Assembly (NCBI GenBank): GCA_030432635.1
Contig: JAUIMB010000006.1
Coordinates: 1 to 64,000, forward strand
Direction: 5' to 3'
DNA from: Bacteroidia bacterium
GTDB lineage: Bacteria; Bacteroidota; Bacteroidia; Flavobacteriales; Flavobacteriaceae
Length of the DNA stretch: 64,000 nt
Part shown: piece by piece, positions 38,071 through 48,653 of the stretch
Position numbering within the stretch: the first letter of the stretch is position 1
Layout: the number at the start of each line of letters is the position of its first letter
Notes under the pieces: model-generated
Told to the model about the DNA's origin: nothing
The model's database searches: none
What the model saw: the letters and a program-made list of their open reading frames with translations, nothing else
Position numbers and translations under genes: made by a program

Positions 38071-39444
38071 ATGAAAAATTTTAAACGCTTTCAGCGACTT
38101 ATATTGCTAGTGGCATTTGGTATCCTATCTTCCTGTAGCAACGATGATGACACCATACAGTCACCAAGCGGAATGACTGATCAAACCACACAGTTAGTTC
38201 TAGATTGGAATGATTTATGGCTGGATGTTGATCGATATGCTTACGGAATGCGACCTACAGCATCGGCAAGAGCGCTTGCTTATATTCACATGGCAGCATA
38301 CGAAACTTCAGTTCATGACATGTTTGATTATACGTCAAATGCAAATTGGTTGGATGGTTTGAATATTGATGGTGAGCAACGAGCACAAACTATTGATTTG
38401 AAAATAGCCTTGAATAGTTGTTACGCAAAAGTCATGAGTCATTTTATGTACAACATTTCCAGTACGAGCGGAATATCGATTGAAAATTTCGAGCAAGAGA
38501 AGGAAATTGAATTGTCTCAAGGATTATCTAATCAATTGCTTCAGGATTCACGCGATTGGGGAAATTATGTTGCAGAACAGGTAATTGCTTATAGCTTAAC
38601 CGATACGGAAGCCGAACAACAAATTACAGAGCCACAGCCGTTTTCATATGAGCCACCAATCGGAGATGGATATTGGACCTACAGTGCTAATGAAGAACGT
38701 GCATTATTCCCTTATTGGGCTTCAGTGAGAACTTTTGTGATCTCTACTGAAGAAACCACAACCAATCCGCCACCATACGCTTATAATGAGTCGGTAAATA
38801 GTGACTATTACAATGAGATGTATGAAGTTTATGATATGACAAATACAGCTAAATTAGAGGATAATGATGATATGTGGATTGCTGAATTTTGGTCAGATGA
38901 TGTTGAAGGATTGATGATGAGTCCACCTGGAAGACAATTTTCAATTGCTGGTCAGTTGGTTACTCAATTTGATGAGGATTATGACACAACATTAGCGCTG
39001 TTTTTACGATTGGGATTTTCGCTCAATGATGCTGCAGTATCTTGTTGGGCAGATAAGTATGAGTATATGGTTATGCGACCAAATGTATATATTCAGGAGT
39101 TTATAGATCCTGAATTTCAAACCAACTTATATCCATTCATCTATTGGCCAAATCCATCTTTTCCAAGTTATCCATCAGGTCATTCTACCTTTTCATCTGC
39201 TGCTTCGGGTATTCTTATCCAACATTTTGGTGATAATATTGATTTTACGGATAGGACGCATGAAGGGCGAACAGACTTTAGAGGTATGCCAAGACATTAT
39301 AGTTCGATAAGTGAAATGGCAGAGGAGAGTGCCTTTTCAAGAGTTCCTCTAGGTGTGCATATGAGAATGGATTGTACAGAAGGCTATCGATTAGGTCACG
39401 AAATTTCGGATGCAGTAAATGGTTTAAACCTTTATTCCAATTAG
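38071..39444 (+). CDS. Vanadium-dependent haloperoxidase / PAP2-like lipoprotein
   Basis: Lipobox (LSSCSND); PAP2/VHPO signature DKYEYMVMRP...PSYPSGHSTFSSA...SRVPLGVHMRMDCTEG. Confidence 0.85.
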   Translation: MKNFKRFQRLILLVAFGILSSCSNDDDTIQSPSGMTDQTTQLVLDWNDLWLDVDRYAYGMRPTASARALAYIHMAAYETSVHDMFDYTSNANWLDGLNIDGEQRAQTIDLKIALNSCYAKVMSHFMYNISSTSGISIENFEQEKEIELSQGLSNQLLQDSRDWGNYVAEQVIAYSLTDTEAEQQITEPQPFSYEPPIGDGYWTYSANEERALFPYWASVRTFVISTEETTTNPPPYAYNESVNSDYYNEMYEVYDMTNTAKLEDNDDMWIAEFWSDDVEGLMMSPPGRQFSIAGQLVTQFDEDYDTTLALFLRLGFSLNDAAVSCWADKYEYMVMRPNVYIQEFIDPEFQTNLYPFIYWPNPSFPSYPSGHSTFSSAASGILIQHFGDNIDFTDRTHEGRTDFRGMPRHYSSISEMAEESAFSRVPLGVHMRMDCTEGYRLGHEISDAVNGLNLYSN

Positions 39445-39472
39445 GGTTATGTTCCTAAGTCTATGAAAAAAC

Positions 39473-39501
39473 AAAGCGCAAGTAGGGTTTACTTGCGCTT
39501 T
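39473..39501. terminator. Terminator hairpin downstream of haloperoxidase
   Basis: AAAGCGCAAGTA-GGGTT-TACTTGCGCTTT. Confidence 0.6.
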
Positions 39502-39531
39502 AATTAGCTATTAATCATCAGGGATTTACTA

Positions 39532-39545
39532 TTATGCGTGCATAA
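39532..39545. promoter_or_regulatory. Palindrome TTATGC-GT-GCATAA (possible operator)
   Basis: Perfect inverted repeat; 13 nt shared with 48654-48666 on the opposite strand. Confidence 0.4.
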
Positions 39546-39601
39546 CATTGCAAACATAGTGCTATTATGTTATAGAAAAATTGATGTATGTTAATAAATG
39601 T

Positions 39602-40186
39602 TCAAGAACAGGAAAGCTCTTTTCGAATGCGACTCAAACTTTCTGTAGTGATTCCTAAGTAGGAAGCGATATGATAGTTTTTAATGTGCTTTTCAATATC
39701 AGGATAAGTATCAATAAAATTGATATATCGTTCCGTGGCAGATTGCGACAAATTTGACAGGATACGCTTTTGAAAAGCGGCAAAGGCTCGTTCAAGTTTC
39801 TTACGGAAAAAGGATTCAATTCTCGGAATCTGTTCGTACAGAAATTCCTTTTCGTCTTTACCCATTTTGTAGAGGACAGCATCCTGAAGTACTTCAATGT
39901 TCATAATGGATTTAGACGATGTGAAAAAAGCCGTGTAGTCACTGATCCACCAATCCTTGATGCCAAACTGGACGGTATGTTCCTTGCCCTGTTTGTCGAT
40001 ATAATATGAACGCAAGCAACCCGAATAGATATAGTATTGTTTATCTACAACTTCTCCAGCTCGCATTATGATAGCTCCTTTGCTGTGATTTTCCTTGTGA
40101 AAAACAGATTCAATGATCTTTATGTCCTTGTTGGAAAAGGACAAATCCTTAAATATCTCCTTTATTTTGGAGTTGTCACTTCGCAT
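39602..40186 (-). CDS. Crp/Fnr family transcriptional regulator
   Basis: Cyclic-nucleotide-binding-like domain (IIMRAGEVVDKQYYIYSGCLRSYYIDKQGKEHTVQFGI) and HTH-like C-terminus (IASYLGITTESLSRIRKEL). ORF extends to 40300 through a terminator hairpin; MRSDNSKIKE at 40186 is the likely start. Confidence 0.85.
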   Translation of the reverse strand: MRSDNSKIKEIFKDLSFSNKDIKIIESVFHKENHSKGAIIMRAGEVVDKQYYIYSGCLRSYYIDKQGKEHTVQFGIKDWWISDYTAFFTSSKSIMNIEVLQDAVLYKMGKDEKEFLYEQIPRIESFFRKKLERAFAAFQKRILSNLSQSATERYINFIDTYPDIEKHIKNYHIASYLGITTESLSRIRKELSCS

Positions 40187-40294
40187 TGGCGATTTTGGTT
40201 GATACTCCTTTAAGGTAATTAAAAAGATTTTTAAAAACGAGTTAGCTCGATGTTCTAAGGGAAAATTAGATAATCTGCTACTAGGTACAAGAAA

Positions 40295-40321
40295 AACCAC
40301 TTTGAACGTGCAAAGTGGTTC
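40295..40321 (-). terminator. Terminator of serine hydrolase gene (minus strand)
   Basis: AACCACTTTG...CAAAGTGGTT, T-run on minus strand. Confidence 0.6.
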
Positions 40322-40383
40322 GGAAATTAGTATGTGAGATTTATATTATTAAAAGATGTTTTTGACCATGATATTATATAGCA

Positions 40384-42030
40384 TTATTCAATTTTTTTTG
40401 CAATTGTTTCTTCTCCGCCTTGATATAAGGTAAAGCTTTCTACTTCTCCTGTCTCATTTTTATTGAAGACGACTTTAAGTGCAGCCACTTTGGCGAAAAA
40501 TGTGGTTTCATTTTCAGCAAATACCTCAAACTTTCCTTGACCTGTAGCTTGGCCGAAGATTTGTTGACCATCTACAGTGACTTCAACAATAAAATTAGGT
40601 GCAAGTTCATATTTACCAACATACTGTTTTAAGATGGCATTAGATAAAGTGATTTCTTTTTTAGCTTCAGGCATAGCCTTATCAATCTCGTGGCCTTTAC
40701 TTTCATTGCCAGTGATAAACAGCACTTGTCGTTTTCCTTCTTTCGACACGGAAAACTTGTATTCGATGTCACCATCCTCAAACATGAAATGATCTTCTGC
40801 TAAAGGAAAAATATCAAAAACCGTGTTTGTTTCAGACTCACGCATACTTTTGAGTTTGCCATCTTTCATGAAAATATGTCTAACAGCTTCATCCTCGAAC
40901 TGATAGGCACCAACCCATTTTTTCAATTGCGTTTCAGTTAACTCAACCACATCTTTCATGGTAGGAAAGGGTTTTCCTATTGCGGCTGCAGCTAGCCTAT
41001 TTGTAACAGTCCCAATATCATTACAGCTGCAATTACTGAGTCCAATGACATAAACATCTTCATCAATCAAATAAATGCCATTTGTAGAAGTTCCGAAAAT
41101 TCCACCACTATGCGTATACCCTTTTGCGCCTTTTAAGCTCATTTCACCTAGGCCATAACCATAGTTAATGTGCTCACCATTATTGAGCTCTGAACCATTT
41201 ATGGCTTTGTCCAAGGTAGTCGCTTTAATCAAGGTGTTGTTTGTGAGGGCATTTTGCCATTTCAGCATATCGTCAATGGTTGAAGCTAGGGCACCAGCAG
41301 CATGAGGCAAGGTCATGCTGATATAATGTGCATTTACATAACCGCTAGCATCCTGCTCGTAGCCTTCAACTCGATTTGGAACAAGTTCCCTGTTATTGCC
41401 GTAACTCGAACTGTTCATGCCTAAGGGCTCGAAGATCTGCTTTTCAATGAAGTTTTCATAGGTGTCTTCGGAAAGTACTTCTATAATCTTACCAAGTAGC
41501 ACATAACCTGAATTGTTATACCTGAATTCTTCTCCAGGCTCAAAATCCATGGGTTCGTTCTTGAAATAATCGATGAGTTCGTCCAAGGTTTTATCTCTAC
41601 GAGCAGCTTCGACGAAATTACCGATACCTGTATAACTTTTTATGCCTGAGGTGTGGTTAAGTAAATGGTGAACGGTAATGGTTTTGCCTTGTGTAGGATA
41701 ATCAGGAATAAATTTAGTGATTGGGTCATCCAAGCTTAGTTTTCCTTGTTCTTCAAGCATTAAAATGGCGACAGCTGTAAATTGCTTAGAAATGGACGCC
41801 AACATAAAAACATTTTCGGGCACCATATCGACATCTAATTCGAGACTTGCCTTTCCAACGGCTTTTCGATAGATGGCTTTGCCATTTTTGGCTACCAGAA
41901 TGGTGGCTCCAGGCATATCGTTGTTGTAATTTTGGGAAATGATCTCATCAAACTGCTGATTAAGATCTTGAGTTTGTGCGATTAAAAGAAAGCCTAATGT
42001 AAATGTTAAAAAAGAAAATACCGTTTTCAT
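40384..42030 (-). CDS. Serine hydrolase, beta-lactamase (class C-like) family
   Basis: FMLASISKQFTAVAILML (SxxK), YNNSGYVLLG (YxN), HTSGIKSYTG; signal peptide starting MKTVFSFLTFTLGFLLIAQ (42030). Confidence 0.9.
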   Translation of the reverse strand: MKTVFSFLTFTLGFLLIAQTQDLNQQFDEIISQNYNNDMPGATILVAKNGKAIYRKAVGKASLELDVDMVPENVFMLASISKQFTAVAILMLEEQGKLSLDDPITKFIPDYPTQGKTITVHHLLNHTSGIKSYTGIGNFVEAARRDKTLDELIDYFKNEPMDFEPGEEFRYNNSGYVLLGKIIEVLSEDTYENFIEKQIFEPLGMNSSSYGNNRELVPNRVEGYEQDASGYVNAHYISMTLPHAAGALASTIDDMLKWQNALTNNTLIKATTLDKAINGSELNNGEHINYGYGLGEMSLKGAKGYTHSGGIFGTSTNGIYLIDEDVYVIGLSNCSCNDIGTVTNRLAAAAIGKPFPTMKDVVELTETQLKKWVGAYQFEDEAVRHIFMKDGKLKSMRESETNTVFDIFPLAEDHFMFEDGDIEYKFSVSKEGKRQVLFITGNESKGHEIDKAMPEAKKEITLSNAILKQYVGKYELAPNFIVEVTVDGQQIFGQATGQGKFEVFAENETTFFAKVAALKVVFNKNETGEVESFTLYQGGEETIAKKIE

Positions 42031-42157
42031 ATGTATAGAGGTTGGTTGTTTAAAGTGAGACGACATGAAAAAAATAAAGTTACAAAAAAACCAAGGGGGA
42101 ATAATCAAATGGGTTCAATTTTCCAGAATATCAATAACGGGATTTTAAATGAGAGGG

Positions 42158-43177
42158 TCAAGGTTTTATAACCCTGAAATTGTAGGAGGCAACTATGTCG
42201 TCTTTGATTTTTAAATGCACATCATAATTTCCGCAATGATCAAATCTGTATTTGAAGGAAATCCCGTTGTTGTTTCTGTTTATGTCGTAAATTTTAAAGA
42301 CTCTATCACCTTTTCCTAATTTTTGAATAAGTGATATGTCTTCAATAACAGTCATTCCTATTGACTTGAATTTAAAATTGACCTCCTGGTTTTTCACTAT
42401 TATAGAATTCAGTTGGTTTGGAGCAATAGGAACAATATTATGTTTGAATGTGCTGTCGTAAACCATTGGACCAGCGATGAACTTTTGCGTTTTTAGACTA
42501 TCATTCAAGAGCCATTTTTTGTTTTGAGGATAATGGTTTTTGGCAAATAGAATTGGTTCGGTTAAAAAATAACCTTCGTTAAAGTCTTTTACAAAGGTTA
42601 TGTCGTTAATCATATAACCACTAGACCATGTCGCATCACAAAGGTACCATGTGTTGTTGAGTTTTACCGCATTCCATGAATGATTTAAGGACTCCAATGC
42701 TGTTACATTAGAGGTAATAGTTCTGGCATAGCCATCAACGATTTTACACTCGATATTTGCAATAAAGCACATTTCCTTAATGAGATAGGCATAGCCAGTA
42801 CACATCGTTTTTTGATGCTTAAGGAGCTTTTTAAAAGCTACTTTTTTGAAATGGTTGTTCCATATGATAAAACCAAGACTGTCATTTTTGAATTTCTCTT
42901 GTTGTTTTTCAACAATTCTATTTTGGTTAGGGTCAGCACGAATATTCATGCAGACCCATAAGTAGATAGCCCTAAATTTTTCTACATCGGTTTGCAGCCT
43001 ATCTGTGAGCAAAAATGTGAGTAAGGGTAAATTGTCTAAGCTTTTCCCTTCATGAAGTCCAGCTCTATTGTCGGCTTGAGTAAAATCAATATGTTTAAAG
43101 TCTGAAACTTGGGCCGCCAAAACACATGTCGAGAAACTAATTGCATAAATTAATATGTTTTTGATTATACCCTTCAT
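42158..43177 (-). CDS. Transglutaminase-like domain protein, exported
   Basis: KTMCTGYAYLIKEMC (Cys), LNHSWNAVKLNNTWYLCDATWSSG (His/Asp). Confidence 0.82.
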   Translation of the reverse strand: MKGIIKNILIYAISFSTCVLAAQVSDFKHIDFTQADNRAGLHEGKSLDNLPLLTFLLTDRLQTDVEKFRAIYLWVCMNIRADPNQNRIVEKQQEKFKNDSLGFIIWNNHFKKVAFKKLLKHQKTMCTGYAYLIKEMCFIANIECKIVDGYARTITSNVTALESLNHSWNAVKLNNTWYLCDATWSSGYMINDITFVKDFNEGYFLTEPILFAKNHYPQNKKWLLNDSLKTQKFIAGPMVYDSTFKHNIVPIAPNQLNSIIVKNQEVNFKFKSIGMTVIEDISLIQKLGKGDRVFKIYDINRNNNGISFKYRFDHCGNYDVHLKIKDDIVASYNFRVIKP

Positions 43178-43861
43178 TTAGTTGTCATTCGATTTGAAAA
43201 TTTGTTTGACAGCTACCTTTCCCATGATAATGCAATGTGCTTCACTCATGTCTAGGTTCAATTCAATTTGTGATGCTGAATTCTTGTTTTCTATAATGAC
43301 TTTCTGTGACTCTAGACCAATGTAGCTAAAGATTAAAACATCACCTTTTTTTAGTTTTTCAGGAAATTCAAAATAACCGTCAAAATTAGTTTGGACTCCA
43401 ATTTGTGTGCCCTGTAAAACAATATTAACACCAGGTAGAGGCAATCCATCTTGCTCTGTAATAACCGTTCCTTTTATCGTAATATTATTTTGTTGTAAAA
43501 CAGATTGAATACCATCATCCTTAGTAGAAGTCTTTGGTTTCTTATTGGGTTCTTGAGCGTTTGATGTCCATATGGTAAGAAAGGACATAATAGTTAACCC
43601 TATGCCAGTAAGAAAGCCTAGGCCTGTTTTTCTTTTCGGTTCGTTTACTACTGCTTTTAGTTGATGCTTATTGAATCGACCACATGTGTTAATATTAGTG
43701 TTGCACGAAAAATAGGCTATGATGTCCTTTTTTGGTGTGTTGGTAAAATCAATAACTTCTTTATGGCACGAATCGCAGAAACCTCCTTTGTTTGTTGGCT
43801 TAAATTGCTTGAAGTTTTCATGACACGGACTTTCAATTTCTAGTTTATAAGGTGTTTGCAT
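43178..43861 (-). CDS. Membrane protein with Cys-rich N-terminus and carboxypeptidase-regulatory-like C-terminal domain
   Basis: CHENFKQFKPTNKGGFCDSCHKEVIDFT...CGRF; TM; GTVITEQDGLPLPGVNIVLQGTQIGVQTNFDGYFEFP. Confidence 0.75.
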   Translation of the reverse strand: MQTPYKLEIESPCHENFKQFKPTNKGGFCDSCHKEVIDFTNTPKKDIIAYFSCNTNINTCGRFNKHQLKAVVNEPKRKTGLGFLTGIGLTIMSFLTIWTSNAQEPNKKPKTSTKDDGIQSVLQQNNITIKGTVITEQDGLPLPGVNIVLQGTQIGVQTNFDGYFEFPEKLKKGDVLIFSYIGLESQKVIIENKNSASQIELNLDMSEAHCIIMGKVAVKQIFKSNDN

Positions 43862-43975
43862 GATATTAGGAATTTGATGTTAGTATAAGTCAAACCTAAG
43901 CATTGTAAGCACTATTAGAAATATCAATTGAGCAAATGACAAACCTTAATGAGTGAAAACGATCTTGTAGTGAGT

Positions 43976-44009
43976 AAAAAAACCACTTAGAATTTCTAAG
44001 TGGTTTTTT
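43976..44009 (-). terminator. Terminator downstream of htpG
   Basis: AAAAAACCACTTAG...CTAAGTGGTTTTTT. Confidence 0.7.
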
Positions 44010-44046
44010 AATACTATTCGTGGACCGCTGAAAACCAGCAAGTCAA

Positions 44047-45957
44047 TTATTTAATCATATCGTAGCTACGTTTGATAAAGTTGGTCAATTCTTCACCCTT
44101 GAGTAAGCCTTGGGATAAGCGCGCCAAATCTAAACTTTGATTGATGAGACGCTCTTGCTTTTTCTTGGTTTTGGTGTTCAGAATATCACTAACCAATTCT
44201 GAGTTGGTATTGACGATGAGGTTGTACATCTCAGGCATGTTGCCCATTCCAAACATGCCACCACCACCTGTTTGCTGCATCTCTTTCATACGACGCATAA
44301 ACTCAGGCTGTGTGATGATAAACGGACTTGCTTCGCTATCCATAGCTTCCAACTGTACCATGAATTTTTCTGAAGGAATGACCTCTTTCAATAATTCATC
44401 CAATGTGGTCTTCTCTTCTTCAGATAATTTGGAAATGGTCGTATCGTCTTTCTTTATCAAGTTGTCAATATGGTCACCATCAACGCGCGCAAAAGAAACG
44501 TTTTCCTTAGTGGTTTCCAATTTCTGGATCAAGTGTGAAACGATCGGAGAATCCAATAACAAGACTTCATATCCTTTTACTTTTGCAGCTTCAATATAGG
44601 AGTGTTGTGCATCCTTATCTGCAGCATACAGGATAACGAGCTTATCATCCTTGTCAGTTTGCTTGGCCTTTATTTTGTTGTAAAGTTCATCGTACGTATA
44701 AAAATCACCATCAACAGTTGGATACAACGCGAAAGTTTCAGCTTTTTCAAAGAATTTTTCTTCAGAAAGCATCCCGTATTCAATTACGATTTTAATATCG
44801 TCCCATTTTTTTTCAAAATCCTCTCGATTATTATTGAACAAGGATTTCAGTTTATCAGCTACTTTTCGTGTGATATATGATGAAATTTTCTTGACTGCAC
44901 CATCAGCCTGTAAATAGGATCGGGATACATTAAGTGGAATATCTGGCGAGTCGATCACACCTCGAAGCATGGTTAAGAATTCGGGAACGATGCCTTCAAC
45001 ATTATCGGTTACGAAAACTTGGTTTTGATACAATTGAATTTTATCCTTCTGGATATTCAAATCGTTGGTCATTTTCGGGAAGTAGAGTATTCCTGTAAGA
45101 TTGAAGGGATAATCGACATTCAAATGAATGTTGAACAATGGCTCCTCGAATTGCATTGGGTACAGTTCTCGGTAAAAGTTCTTGTAATCTTCATCTTTCA
45201 AATCTGTTGGTTGTTTTGTCCAAGCAGGATTTGGGTTGTTGATGATATTATCTACGGTTATTTTTTTGTGCGGCTCAGAGGTTTCCTTCCCATCTTCATC
45301 CTTTATTGTTTTAGGCGTAAAGTCTGGGTCATTAATTTCCTTGGTTCCGAATTTTATCGGAATAGGCATAAACTTGTTGTACTTGGTTAACAGTTCACGA
45401 ATTCGCGCGTCTTCCAAAAATTCTTCCTCGCCTTCAGAAATATGTAAAATAATTTCAGTGCCACGATCCTTTTTATCAGCTTCTACCAAGGTGAATTCTG
45501 GTGAGCCATCACAGGTCCAATGCGCAGCAGGTTCGTCTTTAAAGGATTTCGTGATGATTTCCACTTTATCTGCAACCATAAACGCAGAGTAGAAACCTAA
45601 ACCGAAATGCCCTATGATTCCAGTGTCTTTAGCCGAATCCTTGTATTTGTCTAAAAATTCCTCAGCACCAGAAAAAGCAACCTCGTTGATGTATTTTTGA
45701 ACTTCTTCGGCTGTCATTCCCAAGCCTTGGTCAATGATATGAAGTTTTTTATTGTCCTTGTCAATTTTGACTTCGATTTGCGGATTACCATATTCGACTT
45801 TAGCCTCACCAACATGGCTTAGGTGTTTAAGTTTTAAAGTAGCATCAGTTGCATTACTGATCAGTTCACGCAAAAATATTTCGTGATCACTGTATAAGAA
45901 TTTCTTGATTAAAGGGAAGATGTTTTCTACTGAAACATTAATATTTCCTGTTGTCAT
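44047..45957 (-). CDS. htpG: Molecular chaperone HtpG (Hsp90)
   Basis: FLRELISNATDATLKLKHLS, IIDQGLGMTAEEV, GHFGLGFYSAFMVADKVEI. Confidence 0.96.
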   Translation of the reverse strand: MTTGNINVSVENIFPLIKKFLYSDHEIFLRELISNATDATLKLKHLSHVGEAKVEYGNPQIEVKIDKDNKKLHIIDQGLGMTAEEVQKYINEVAFSGAEEFLDKYKDSAKDTGIIGHFGLGFYSAFMVADKVEIITKSFKDEPAAHWTCDGSPEFTLVEADKKDRGTEIILHISEGEEEFLEDARIRELLTKYNKFMPIPIKFGTKEINDPDFTPKTIKDEDGKETSEPHKKITVDNIINNPNPAWTKQPTDLKDEDYKNFYRELYPMQFEEPLFNIHLNVDYPFNLTGILYFPKMTNDLNIQKDKIQLYQNQVFVTDNVEGIVPEFLTMLRGVIDSPDIPLNVSRSYLQADGAVKKISSYITRKVADKLKSLFNNNREDFEKKWDDIKIVIEYGMLSEEKFFEKAETFALYPTVDGDFYTYDELYNKIKAKQTDKDDKLVILYAADKDAQHSYIEAAKVKGYEVLLLDSPIVSHLIQKLETTKENVSFARVDGDHIDNLIKKDDTTISKLSEEEKTTLDELLKEVIPSEKFMVQLEAMDSEASPFIITQPEFMRRMKEMQQTGGGGMFGMGNMPEMYNLIVNTNSELVSDILNTKTKKKQERLINQSLDLARLSQGLLKGEELTNFIKRSYDMIK

Positions 45958-46074
45958 GATAAATAATTTTATGTTTTGTCTCCATTGAGAATGGAACCCA
46001 TTTATGTTATTTTAATCTGTAGCTATTTATGACAACAAAAATGCCAATTGAATAATTATGACAAGATGACATAA

Positions 46075-46106
46075 AAAAAAGCGCTTCAATTTTGAAGCGC
46101 TTTTTT
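46075..46106 (-). terminator. Terminator downstream of S9 peptidase
   Basis: AAAAAAGCGCTTCA...TGAAGCGCTTTTTT. Confidence 0.7.
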
Positions 46107-46121
46107 GTTTTTTAAACAGGC

Positions 46122-48563
46122 TTAGTCCTTAATGGTTTCATTGTTTTCAATCTTTTCGCTTTTCTCTTTTCTGTTTTTTACATGTTTGTCTAGCCATTGG
46201 TCTTGTTCCCAAAGCATGTGCATGATAGATTCTTTAGCTCTATAACCATGGCTTTCCTTTGGTAACATTACTAATCTTACAGGTGCTCCAAGCCCTTTCA
46301 AGGCATTGAAATAGCGCTCGCTTTGCAGCGGATAGGTTCCTGAATTATTGTCGGCAACACCATGAATTAGAAGCAATGGCGTTTTCATTTTGTCGGCATG
46401 CATAAACGGTGACATATTATAATAGATTTCAGGAGCTTCCCAATAACTGCGCTCCTCACTTTGAAAACCAAAAGGTGTCAATGTTCGGTTGTATGCACCA
46501 CTTCTTGCAATTCCTGCCGCAAATAAATTGGAATGTGATAGTAGGTTGGCTGTCATGAAAGCACCATAACTATGTCCACCAACAGCGACCCTGTTTCTAT
46601 CGATATAACCAAGATTATCTACAGCGTCAATAGCGGCTTTTCCATTGGCAACCAACTGCGTTCTGAATGAGTCATTAGGCTCTTCATCGCCTTCTCCAAC
46701 GATAGGGAACGCAGCATCATCTAAAACAACATAGCCTTTAGTGACCCAATAAATTGGTGAGCCCCAATACGGATACACAAATTCATTTGGATTAGCAGTA
46801 CTTTGGGAAGCACTTGCCTTATCTTTAAACTCACGAGGGTAAGCCCACAAAATCATTGGGTACTTTTCGCCCTCTTTATAATCTAACGGCAAATACAGTG
46901 TGCCTTCCAAATCTAAACCATCTTCACGTTTATAACTAATAACACGTTTATTGACTTCTTCTAAACTTTTAAATGGATTTTCAAATGCTGTTATTGGTCT
47001 TAAATTATTCGTTCTGATATTTCTGATATAGTAATTAGGGTATTCCTTTTTAGATTCAATTCGCACTAGAATTTCTCCTTTTTCTATGTTTATGGCGCTA
47101 TTGAGACTTTCAAGTTTGTCAGTATACTGCGATTGGTATAAACGATTGGTTTTTCCAGAGGTAATATCATATTCATCAATAAACGGAAACTGACCCTCTT
47201 TAGAATAACCATCTCCCATTAAATAAAGTTTGTTGTCGTTCATGTTTAATGTGTAACGACCATATTTATTTCTTGAAGTAACATAATTACCAGGATCACT
47301 ATAACGGTCTTGATAATTCCTATCTGAAATAATTTCAGATTTCCCATTAGAAGGATTAAATAAGTAAGTTTTTAGATTTCTCGTGTTCCACCAATAATCA
47401 TAAGCGATTGCAGTATTGTCATTTCCCCATTCAACACCAGCAAAACGTTGTTTTGTCTTTAAAATTTCCTTTGGTGTTCCGTTGAAAGGTGCATTTAGTT
47501 CATACACAATATCTCTATAATCTACTTCGACAGCAGGATCACCATTATCAAGAGCCTCAGACCATACCAAGGTTGCAGGTTCATCTCCTCGCCATTGCAT
47601 GTTGCGTTTGCCCATTCGAGTTGCCATGAATCCTTTTGGACGTACTTCATCCAATGGAACTTCGTTAACTGTTTTTATACGTTTACCATTTACATCGTAA
47701 ACGATACTTTCGCTTGGGAATCTAGTGTACGTCACAATATAAGAGAAAGGACGCTTGGTTTTTGTGACCATGATATATTGTCCATCTGGTGAAAAACTAA
47801 TACCTCGATACATGTCGGCTTTTAGGAAACCTTGAATGGTTCCATCAATTGATACTTTTTTAATTTCTGAACGCGCAAGTTGCTCAAAATTGAATTCGTC
47901 ATTTGGTGTTTTCAATAAGTCTTGATAGGTTCTATTTTGCGCTTTGGCACCATCACTCACTGAAACAGTAGGTCCAGTAGGAACAGCGGTAGCCGTATTA
48001 ATCAATTCTTTACGGTCATTTGGAAGCATTTTTACCAAAAGGTTTTTATTATCCTTAAACCAGTTAACCGTACTGCCCATATTGGCGTTTACATTGGCAT
48101 CGGTGATTTTATGAACAGTTGCCTTTGCGATGTTTAATACCCAAACTTCAACACCTTTGCTAGTTGTGTTTAAGCATGCAATCATGCTTTCATCAGGCGA
48201 CCATCTAAATCCTGATAACCTTGCATTATCAGGTAATCCGGATACTTGTTTAGCCTCTTTGTCTTTAGTTTTTTTAACCTTAATATTCGTATAGTAATTG
48301 GTTCTGCTCCCAATATTAGTCACTGGGTTAATTCTTAATCCTGCGAGTCTTAACTCAGTTTCAGATAGTTCTTCAATCGATTTGTACTGATTTCTATAGA
48401 GAAGAACCATGTGCTCTCCTTTGCTGTCAATTTGAACACCAGGTGCTAATTCTACATCTGCCAATTCTAATATTTCTTCTGATGGTTGTTGATAACTAAG
48501 GCTTTGTTGACCGTAATTATAAATACACAATAAAAGTGTTATTACTGTAATAAATCGTTTCAT
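46122..48563 (-). CDS. S9 family peptidase (prolyl oligopeptidase family)
   Basis: Signal peptide; beta-propeller region; VAVGGHSYGAFMTANLLSHSNLFAAGIARSGAYNRTLTPFGFQSEERSYWEAPEIY; PLLLIHGVADNNSGT. Confidence 0.92.
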   Translation of the reverse strand: MKRFITVITLLLCIYNYGQQSLSYQQPSEEILELADVELAPGVQIDSKGEHMVLLYRNQYKSIEELSETELRLAGLRINPVTNIGSRTNYYTNIKVKKTKDKEAKQVSGLPDNARLSGFRWSPDESMIACLNTTSKGVEVWVLNIAKATVHKITDANVNANMGSTVNWFKDNKNLLVKMLPNDRKELINTATAVPTGPTVSVSDGAKAQNRTYQDLLKTPNDEFNFEQLARSEIKKVSIDGTIQGFLKADMYRGISFSPDGQYIMVTKTKRPFSYIVTYTRFPSESIVYDVNGKRIKTVNEVPLDEVRPKGFMATRMGKRNMQWRGDEPATLVWSEALDNGDPAVEVDYRDIVYELNAPFNGTPKEILKTKQRFAGVEWGNDNTAIAYDYWWNTRNLKTYLFNPSNGKSEIISDRNYQDRYSDPGNYVTSRNKYGRYTLNMNDNKLYLMGDGYSKEGQFPFIDEYDITSGKTNRLYQSQYTDKLESLNSAINIEKGEILVRIESKKEYPNYYIRNIRTNNLRPITAFENPFKSLEEVNKRVISYKREDGLDLEGTLYLPLDYKEGEKYPMILWAYPREFKDKASASQSTANPNEFVYPYWGSPIYWVTKGYVVLDDAAFPIVGEGDEEPNDSFRTQLVANGKAAIDAVDNLGYIDRNRVAVGGHSYGAFMTANLLSHSNLFAAGIARSGAYNRTLTPFGFQSEERSYWEAPEIYYNMSPFMHADKMKTPLLLIHGVADNNSGTYPLQSERYFNALKGLGAPVRLVMLPKESHGYRAKESIMHMLWEQDQWLDKHVKNRKEKSEKIENNETIKD

Positions 48564-48653
48564 GATTTTCTCTAATTGGTTAATGGGTATAAATTAATTA
48601 AAATAGATTCTTAACTTAAGAAAGCTTTGTTAAAAATGCGTTAATCTATTTGC

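Noticed and set aside
44141-45592. Several plus-strand ORFs of 92-152 aa opposite htpG
   Set aside because: Antisense to a strongly conserved gene, no recognisable motifs, composition expected for reverse-complement reading.
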